A stretch of 64,000 nt of DNA from Planctomycetota bacterium (GTDB lineage: Bacteria > Planctomycetota > Planctomycetia > Planctomycetales > Planctomycetaceae): the NCBI GenBank assembly GCA_014584345.1, contig JACTNB010000030.1, positions 62,001-126,000 of the forward strand. Reading direction: 5' to 3'. A model generated the notes under the pieces. That model was given only the letters and a program-made list of their open reading frames with translations, did no database searches and had not been told where the DNA came from. A program made the translations under genes and the position numbers. Positions within the stretch are counted from its first letter, which is position 1; the number at the start of each line of letters is the position of its first letter. Below, piece after piece: positions 57,238-64,000 of this stretch.

Positions 57238-57912
57238 ATGAACGGCGCCCCCGTGCATTCACCCCCTGTTATCGTGCTCGGCTCCAGTTCGCCCCGCCGC
57301 CGGGAACTCCTGGGTCAATTGTTCCCCACGGCCGACATTCGCATCCACCCGCCCGAGGACGACCGGGAAGAGGATTTGTCCCCCTGCCGTTCACGCGCGG
57401 AAATCGAACAGGGGCTGCTCCGAATTGCAACCGCTAAAGCCGGAATGGTCGAGCGGCAGTGGGGAGAGACCCCCTTCGATTTCTTACTGACGGCCGATAC
57501 CGCGGTGGTCGTCCCCTGCGATGAACATCATTTTCGCGTGCTCGGAAAACCCGATCCCCTCCAATATCCAGACGAAGTACGCGGCTGGTTTCACGACTAT
57601 TACCTGGGACGGACTCACGAAGTGATGACCGCCATTCACCTGCTCACCCGATCGAAACGGGCCTTGTCGCGATTGGTTACGTCCCGCGTGACATTTGCCT
57701 CCGCGGCCCCGGCACGTGTTGACTGGTATCTCCGGACCGGGGAATCACTCGGCAAGGCCGGCGGCTATGCCTTGCAGGGAATCGGCGGTTGTTTCGTAGA
57801 ACAACTGCAAGGCAGTCTGTCCAATGTGGTGGGACTGCCGCTCCTGGAAACCCTGGAACTGTTCGAACAGGGAGGCTGGCAAAGTGTTCCGGAACAGACT
57901 GGGCGCGACTGA
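57238..57912 (+). CDS. Maf-like nucleoside triphosphate pyrophosphatase
   Basis: A 224-residue protein starting at the ATG at 57238; the open frame upstream belongs to the shadow of trpS. Maf motifs are IVLGSSSPRRRELLGQL for the phosphate-binding loop, LLTADTAVVV with the metal-binding Asp, and the C-terminal ESLGKAGGYALQGIGGCFVE and SLSNVVGLPL. Maf proteins hydrolyse non-canonical or canonical nucleotides to the monophosphate and limit misincorporation; some inhibit septum formation. The length is at the upper end for the family. It ends 308 bases before a convergent gene, and that gap holds the second palindromic element. Confidence 0.92.
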   Translation: MNGAPVHSPPVIVLGSSSPRRRELLGQLFPTADIRIHPPEDDREEDLSPCRSRAEIEQGLLRIATAKAGMVERQWGETPFDFLLTADTAVVVPCDEHHFRVLGKPDPLQYPDEVRGWFHDYYLGRTHEVMTAIHLLTRSKRALSRLVTSRVTFASAAPARVDWYLRTGESLGKAGGYALQGIGGCFVEQLQGSLSNVVGLPLLETLELFEQGGWQSVPEQTGRD

Positions 57913-57976
57913 CTCGCTTGTATTGTGACGGGTTGGTTTTTGGGCCGCGCGCCACGAACTTCACCCGTGCAACCCC

Positions 57977-58224
57977 AACCCGGATTTCCCACCGAGCATT
58001 ACAACACGACCGCCAACTTCGACGAACTAGCCGCGCCCGTCAGGAAGCGGGCCAGACGGGCGGTTCCTCAAGGAGCACTCCCTGGACACATCTTCTATCC
58101 TGGCAATGCATTGCGGTAAACCAGGCCCCAGTCTGGCCCGCTTCCTGGTGGGCGCGGCTAGTTTTCTGGGCATTTTCGAGGCAAAATTTACCGCATTGGT
58201 CAGTGTGTGAGAAATGTGGGCTAG
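57977..58224. repeat. Nested palindromic element, copy 2
   Basis: A 248-bp repeat between convergent genes (maf and a PQQ protein). Left arm 57977-58026 corresponds to the inverted right arm of copy 1 (shared CTTCGACGAA and CCCGGATTT). Right arm 58162-58224 corresponds to the inverted left arm of copy 1; both are 63 bases long and agree at about 55 positions by eye. The core (58027-58161) has the same orientation in both copies. The last four bases, CTAG, supply the TAG stop codon of the PQQ gene (58221-58223). Confidence 0.85.
58027..58161 (+). mobile_element. MITE-like core with 28-bp inverted repeats, copy 2
   Basis: 135 bases bounded by inverted repeats 58027-58054 and 58134-58161. The left one is identical to copy 1; the right one has two changes (CTGGTGGGC for CTGACGGGC), so this copy is imperfect. 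The interior shares GGGCGGTTCC, CTGGACACA and CTGGCAATG with copy 1 in the same order and direction. No open frame of interest. Confidence 0.75.
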
Positions 58225-59492
58225 TTTTCGGCAAAGCAGTAGAGATGGTTTTCGGTACGAATGTAGAGCCGGTTGCCGACAACCGCGGGGGAGGCCTTGA
58301 TGATTCCATTCACACGGTTAACCTGCAGGATATCGAGGCTGTCATTCGGTTCGAGCACGGTGATTTTGCCTTCTTCGCTGCAAAAATACAGTTTATCGCC
58401 CGCGGAAACCGGCGAGGCGGAATAATTTCCCACGAAGCGGCGTTTGCGAATCACCTTGCCGGTTTGACAATCCAGGCAGGTGAGGATGCCCCCTTCGTTG
58501 AGCGCGTAAATCCTGCCGGAGACCACAATCGGCGAGGGGAGTGTCGAAACGCCGCGACTGACGAACCAGGGGACATGCGTCTGGGTAACATCTCCGGAAC
58601 CACCACGGCGGATGGCTGCCAACGCGGGTTCGAAAAAGCCCGTGCAGACAAACACGAGATCCTCGTGCGTGACGGGCGCGGGGACATTGGAAAACCCGGT
58701 ATAGCGCACATGCCAGACCTCCGCGCCGCTTTCGGGCCGGTAGGCATGGACCTGATCGGCCGCTGGGCTTATCAGCAGGTCTTCTCCGTTGTCGGTCCAC
58801 AAGAGTGGTGTCGAAAACGCCCGATGCGTGATGGGATCGGGGCGGTGAGGGGCCGAGCGATGCCGTATCCAGGCCTGTGTTCCATCCTGCTTGCGCAGGG
58901 CCACCACATACTGTGCGTTAGCGCCGTCGCAGGTAACGATCAGCAGGTCGCGATACCCGATCGGTGAACTCCCGGGCCCCCCCTGATGCTCGACTTTCAG
59001 GCTCTCGTTCTTCCAGAGCACGTTCCCCGTCCGGCGGTCGACCGCGGCGGTTCCGAAGGTGCCGAAGTGGCAAAAAAGGTGCCGCTCGTCAATCACGGGA
59101 GTCGGGGAAGCATAGCTGTTGTCGTCGTGAATTGGTTCGGGATGATCGATGACAAACAACTCCGTCCGGTGGAGAATTTTCCCGGACAGGGCATCCAGTC
59201 CGAGGGCTCCCAGGCGGAGCCGATTCGGATCATCGGCGTCCCCCACGGCCGTGGTGACCCAGATTTCATTTTCCCAAATCACGGGAGACGACCAGCCACG
59301 GCCGGGAATTTCCGTTTTCCACTGCAGAAGTTCCTCTTCGCCGAACTTCACGGGCGGGTGGGACCGCGGGGCATGTCCCTGTCCCGAGGGGCCACGAAAC
59401 TGGGGCCAATGTTGAGCGGAAAGCGGAGCCCCAGCCGACAGGTCGAGCATGACCGTAAGGCACAGACTTACCTTGAGCAGGGAATAACACAT
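58221..59492 (-). CDS. Secreted PQQ-type beta-propeller protein
   Basis: A 423-residue exported protein. The signal peptide runs to about residue 26 (LLKVSLCLTVMLDLSAGAPL) and the mature part opens HWPQFRGPSGQGHA, the planctomycete PQQ-protein opening. Blades include LDALSGKILHRTELF, VDRRTGNVLWKNES, YRPESGAEVWHV and LDCQTGKVIRKRRFVG. It resembles the 7.9-kb protein in layout but is not an obvious recent duplicate. It is probably a periplasmic scaffold or binding protein without catalysis. Its stop codon (TAG) is provided by the outer end of the palindromic element that fills the gap to maf. Confidence 0.88.
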   Translation of the reverse strand: MCYSLLKVSLCLTVMLDLSAGAPLSAQHWPQFRGPSGQGHAPRSHPPVKFGEEELLQWKTEIPGRGWSSPVIWENEIWVTTAVGDADDPNRLRLGALGLDALSGKILHRTELFVIDHPEPIHDDNSYASPTPVIDERHLFCHFGTFGTAAVDRRTGNVLWKNESLKVEHQGGPGSSPIGYRDLLIVTCDGANAQYVVALRKQDGTQAWIRHRSAPHRPDPITHRAFSTPLLWTDNGEDLLISPAADQVHAYRPESGAEVWHVRYTGFSNVPAPVTHEDLVFVCTGFFEPALAAIRRGGSGDVTQTHVPWFVSRGVSTLPSPIVVSGRIYALNEGGILTCLDCQTGKVIRKRRFVGNYSASPVSAGDKLYFCSEEGKITVLEPNDSLDILQVNRVNGIIKASPAVVGNRLYIRTENHLYCFAEN

Positions 59493-59591
59493 GACTGTTC
59501 CGTGGCCAAGGCATTTTCATCACGGCGCGTCCGCCGACATCCCGGTCGCTGGCCTGAAGGCGGAGAATGTGGCAGGCGGATAGCGCGGCCC

Positions 59592-59614
59592 CTGCAAATC
59601 ATCGTCATTTGCAG
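59592..59614. other. Small perfect hairpin
   Basis: CTGCAAAT pairs with ATTTGCAG (8 bp, loop CATCGTC) between the PQQ gene and the sugar-nucleotide dehydratase gene, both leftward. There is no T run. It might end the dehydratase transcript or be an operator; no further evidence. Confidence 0.35.
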
Positions 59615-59763
59615 AGGGAGACTCCATCCGAGGGCCGTTGTTCCTGCGCGCCACCCGCAAAATGTCGCAGAGAACAGGCAGGTTATGCCAGTTAAGGCGG
59701 TTTGATCCCAACGGGAATCCAGAGGCGATTGCGGGAAATCTTCCCCGGGGGCAAGCCTTGCGA

Positions 59764-61632
<1,869 letters not shown>

Positions 61633-61943
61633 GGGCGATGCTCCAGTCCGGCGATATTCCACTCAAGCACAAACATAAAGACGTAACGCGAACGGCGTGC
61701 CAGGCGCGTGCCTGCCCGTTTCGAGTCAGTTGTCTGACTGTGCTACTTGTGATGAAAACCTTGAAAATAACTTGCGATCAGCTCCAGGGATTTGGAGTGC
61801 CGCAAAGAATCGGGAAGGGTTACTCAGGGAGCGAGGTTGTAGCCGCAAGGCAGCCTTGGGTCCAGAGCGAGATAATTCCACGCAAATTGTCGGTGGACGG
61901 CGTTGGGGCGCAGCGGCGCCAGCGGAAAAGGTGGCTCTGTAAC
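61633..61943. other. Intergenic region, no gene seen
   Basis: 311 bases between two leftward genes. It should hold the promoter of the dehydratase gene. No open frame or hairpin stands out. Confidence 0.4.
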
Positions 61944-64000
61944 TTATCTGGAGGTAAATAGTAACGGCGAAATGGAGCTAAATAACGAACGCGTGCCCCA
62001 GAGCAGCCAGATTGTAATTCCTGCAACGGATAACCAGAGTCCGATAAATATCCCCCATGGCTCATATCGCCACTGGACAAAACTTTGCCCTGGGGAAAGT
62101 TCCGCGCCGCGAAACATCCCTTCAATGGGGAGTGTGTTCCGAGGTTCTCCGTTGACGTAAAGTTGCCAGTTCGGATCGAGCAGATCTGTCAGAATCAGCA
62201 CATTCTCCCGAGGCGTGGAAACAACCAGTTCCACTAGATCGGGCCGATAGGTTTGCCAGCGGATGCCTTCCGCCTGGGAGGATATTCCATCCAGGTTTTG
62301 CCAGGCTGCTCGGCCTCGCGTTTCGGACAATATGGACAAATACAAAGGCTCTCTTCGTCCCCAGGCCGGATTAAGCACGGGATCGTACCCCGACCAGATC
62401 AAGCGTAATTCAGGCCGGTCGGGGGCGGGGGGAGCGAAACCGAGAATGTGGGTCACGCCCGCACGCCGCAACCAGGCAATTTGCTCCAGAGAGGGGGCTG
62501 CTCCGAAGGGAACCGAGGTGTCTCCCAGGGGCAGGGTCAACAATGGATCGAAGTAGGCCTGCGGGCCCAGCCCAAGATAGACGGGTGTCGCTGCCACACC
62601 CGTAAGGGTTGGCAGATTTGCTCCTGGAGCAAATAACCGGGCGGGAGGGGATTGATCGCCGAGCATTGTCCCGATCACGCTCTCTTTCCGATGATCCACC
62701 GGAGTTTCCGGGACCATGTAGGTGTAGGTGACGCGCTGGCTGACCCAGGAGAATTCCAGCACCATGGCCACGAACAGCACGGCCCAGATTCCGTTTCGCA
62801 ACGCAGGGGCCAGCTTGCCCGCAAGCACATCCCATCCACGGGCCGCCCACAGCCCAACGGCCAGAGCCGTTAGCACCGTGAATCGACCGGGGCCGCGAAA
62901 ATAACTGAACCCTGGCAGGTGGGCAGTAATTGGCAACAGCCAACCCGTAGCGTAAACGACAGCCAGGATTCCGATGGCCGCGTGCATCCGCAGTCGCTGC
63001 TCGTCCGCGGAGGCCCGTCTCGTCAGTGACCAGCCACCCATGCCAGCCAGCAGCAGGCCCGTCAAGCTGAAGTACAGGTGCGCTTCGACGGGATTTGTTT
63101 CCGCGGGATGGGAGAGTCGGTGGGGGCTGTTCAGCTTCTGGTTCAATACGGACATGTCCCCGTACCACAACCAGGGGGCAATCACTTGGGACAGTGACCG
63201 TGGTGGCAGGTGCCCGACGGCGGGATCAAACGCCGGAATGCGCGTATTGCCCTGCGTTTCCCGCTGACTTTCGCGTTTCAGCTCCCAGGTTGGGAAGAGT
63301 TGAATGCTGGCCAGGCCGACTCCCAGCAGGATTGCAAAGAACGGCAACAGCGAAAACCTTGCCGGGACACCTTCCCGCCCCATCGCGCGCGGGGCCAGCG
63401 ATTCATAAACGCCCCACGCCAGCAATCCCAACAGGGTGATAAAGGCCAGATTGTAATGGCCGGCCAGCAGTTGCAGTCCTGTTCCGGTCGCCAGACCCCA
63501 CAGGTAAAGAGGCTCTTGGCGCAGGTAATACCGTCTCAGCAGCCACAGATTGAGTGGCAGATAGGCTCCGGTAATAATGGCCCATTCCCAGCAGCAACGG
63601 GGGGGGAACCAGCCATAAACGAAAATCAGCCCCGTCAAGATGGCCCCCCGCAGGCTGATATTCAGATCGCGGGCCAATGCGACCGTCGCCAGAAATGCCA
63701 GTACGTAATGGAACAGATGATTCAGGTTGTAAGCGGTGTTCAGGTCCAGCAGTCGATACAGCAGCCACGTAGGAGGATAAAAAACACCCGTCTGGCTTTC
63801 CCCCACCAGGGGATACCCGTGCCCCACCAGCGGGTTCCAGAAAGGCCAGAGGCCCTGTTTCAAAGAATCGGCATAAAAGGCTTTTTGGGGGAGGTAATAG
63901 CTGTATACGTCTCCGCCGATTAATCCGCCCCCCAACCAGAGATCTAGCCAGAACCACATGGTGAGTCCGAGAGCCAGGCAGATGGCGATCAGCAGATCGC
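61944..64000 (-). CDS. YfhO-like polytopic membrane protein, cut by the right edge
   Basis: At least 685 residues; the frame stays open and hydrophobic through 64000, so the true start lies outside the window (an in-frame ATG at 63959 is internal to a helix). About twelve membrane segments are seen in the first two-thirds. The motif GGDVYSYYLPQKAFYADSLK followed by WPFWNPLVGHGYPL is typical of YfhO/DUF6541-like proteins, which are GT-C-fold-like and tied to glycosylation of surface polymers. A beta-rich extracytoplasmic part and a last helix (IFIGLWLSVAGITIWLLWG) end the chain. With the adjacent dehydratase it may form a cell-surface glycan gene group (inference). Confidence 0.8.
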   Translation of the reverse strand, partial: DLLIAICLALGLTMWFWLDLWLGGGLIGGDVYSYYLPQKAFYADSLKQGLWPFWNPLVGHGYPLVGESQTGVFYPPTWLLYRLLDLNTAYNLNHLFHYVLAFLATVALARDLNISLRGAILTGLIFVYGWFPPRCCWEWAIITGAYLPLNLWLLRRYYLRQEPLYLWGLATGTGLQLLAGHYNLAFITLLGLLAWGVYESLAPRAMGREGVPARFSLLPFFAILLGVGLASIQLFPTWELKRESQRETQGNTRIPAFDPAVGHLPPRSLSQVIAPWLWYGDMSVLNQKLNSPHRLSHPAETNPVEAHLYFSLTGLLLAGMGGWSLTRRASADEQRLRMHAAIGILAVVYATGWLLPITAHLPGFSYFRGPGRFTVLTALAVGLWAARGWDVLAGKLAPALRNGIWAVLFVAMVLEFSWVSQRVTYTYMVPETPVDHRKESVIGTMLGDQSPPARLFAPGANLPTLTGVAATPVYLGLGPQAYFDPLLTLPLGDTSVPFGAAPSLEQIAWLRRAGVTHILGFAPPAPDRPELRLIWSGYDPVLNPAWGRREPLYLSILSETRGRAAWQNLDGISSQAEGIRWQTYRPDLVELVVSTPRENVLILTDLLDPNWQLYVNGEPRNTLPIEGMFRGAELSPGQSFVQWRYEPWGIFIGLWLSVAGITIWLLWGTRSLFSSISPLLFTSR

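Overview
The window looks like a chromosomal stretch from a planctomycete (Planctomycetota). It is GC-rich by eye (not counted). The strongest clues are lineage-typical families: a giant c-type cytochrome of the PSCyt1/DUF1549/DUF1553 type paired with a Tat-exported DUF1501 protein, a DUF1559 prepilin-like protein, a DUF4159 protein, several PQQ-type beta-propeller proteins, a Tyr/Val/Gln-repeat secreted protein and a Pro/Arg/Gly-rich 'mu-protocadherin-like' surface protein. Many genes have no clear Shine-Dalgarno sequence. A Gemmatales-like member is plausible but not proven. I see no tRNA, rRNA, CRISPR array, phage genes or intact insertion sequence.

Layout. 0.4-7.9 kb: a secreted repeat protein with a strong terminator, two coupled CNNM/CorC-like membrane proteins, an internally duplicated ABC-2 permease, a LutA-type Fe-S protein and a small membrane protein. 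7.9-16.1 kb: a PQQ propeller protein, a secreted HEAT/jelly-roll protein, a SlyX-like protein, the HslV-HslU protease, and a group of HEAT-repeat proteins including a very Cys-rich exported one. 16.7-22.7 kb: a squalene-cyclase-like/double-DUF4159 protein, a minimal NagA-like deacetylase, a DUF1559 pseudopilin and an aldo/keto reductase. 22.8-32.2 kb: a P-type cation ATPase, a fused sialidase-like/M14 carboxypeptidase, the surface protein coupled to a SnoaL-like protein, and FbaB aldolase. 32.3-41.8 kb: a LamG/PQQ/methyltransferase-like giant, the giant cytochrome and the DUF1501 protein. 42-52 kb: a 2-TM potassium channel, an RND efflux pump with adaptor, a YhaM-like HD hydrolase, a Gfo/Idh/MocA oxidoreductase and a PP2C phosphatase with a pseudo-receiver. 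52-58 kb: housekeeping genes (lipA with a coupled lipoyl-domain-like protein, a YkgJ-type protein, an HU/IHF protein, a small lipoprotein-like protein, pyrD, trpS, maf). 58.2-64 kb: a PQQ protein, a FlaA1/WbpM-type sugar-nucleotide dehydratase and a YfhO-like membrane protein cut by the right edge.

The most unusual feature is a pair of non-coding, nested palindromic elements of about 250 bp (41898-42149 and 57977-58224). Each fills the gap between convergent genes. Each has a core of about 135 bp bounded by 28-bp inverted repeats, perfect in the first copy. Between the copies the outer arms are in opposite orientation while the core is in the same orientation, so the core has flipped, or was inserted both ways round. 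Other points of interest are a lipoyl-domain look-alike without the acceptor lysine, coupled to lipA; the sialidase/peptidase fusion; the methyltransferase-like module between two propellers; and a phosphatase whose receiver domain lacks its phosphoacceptor.
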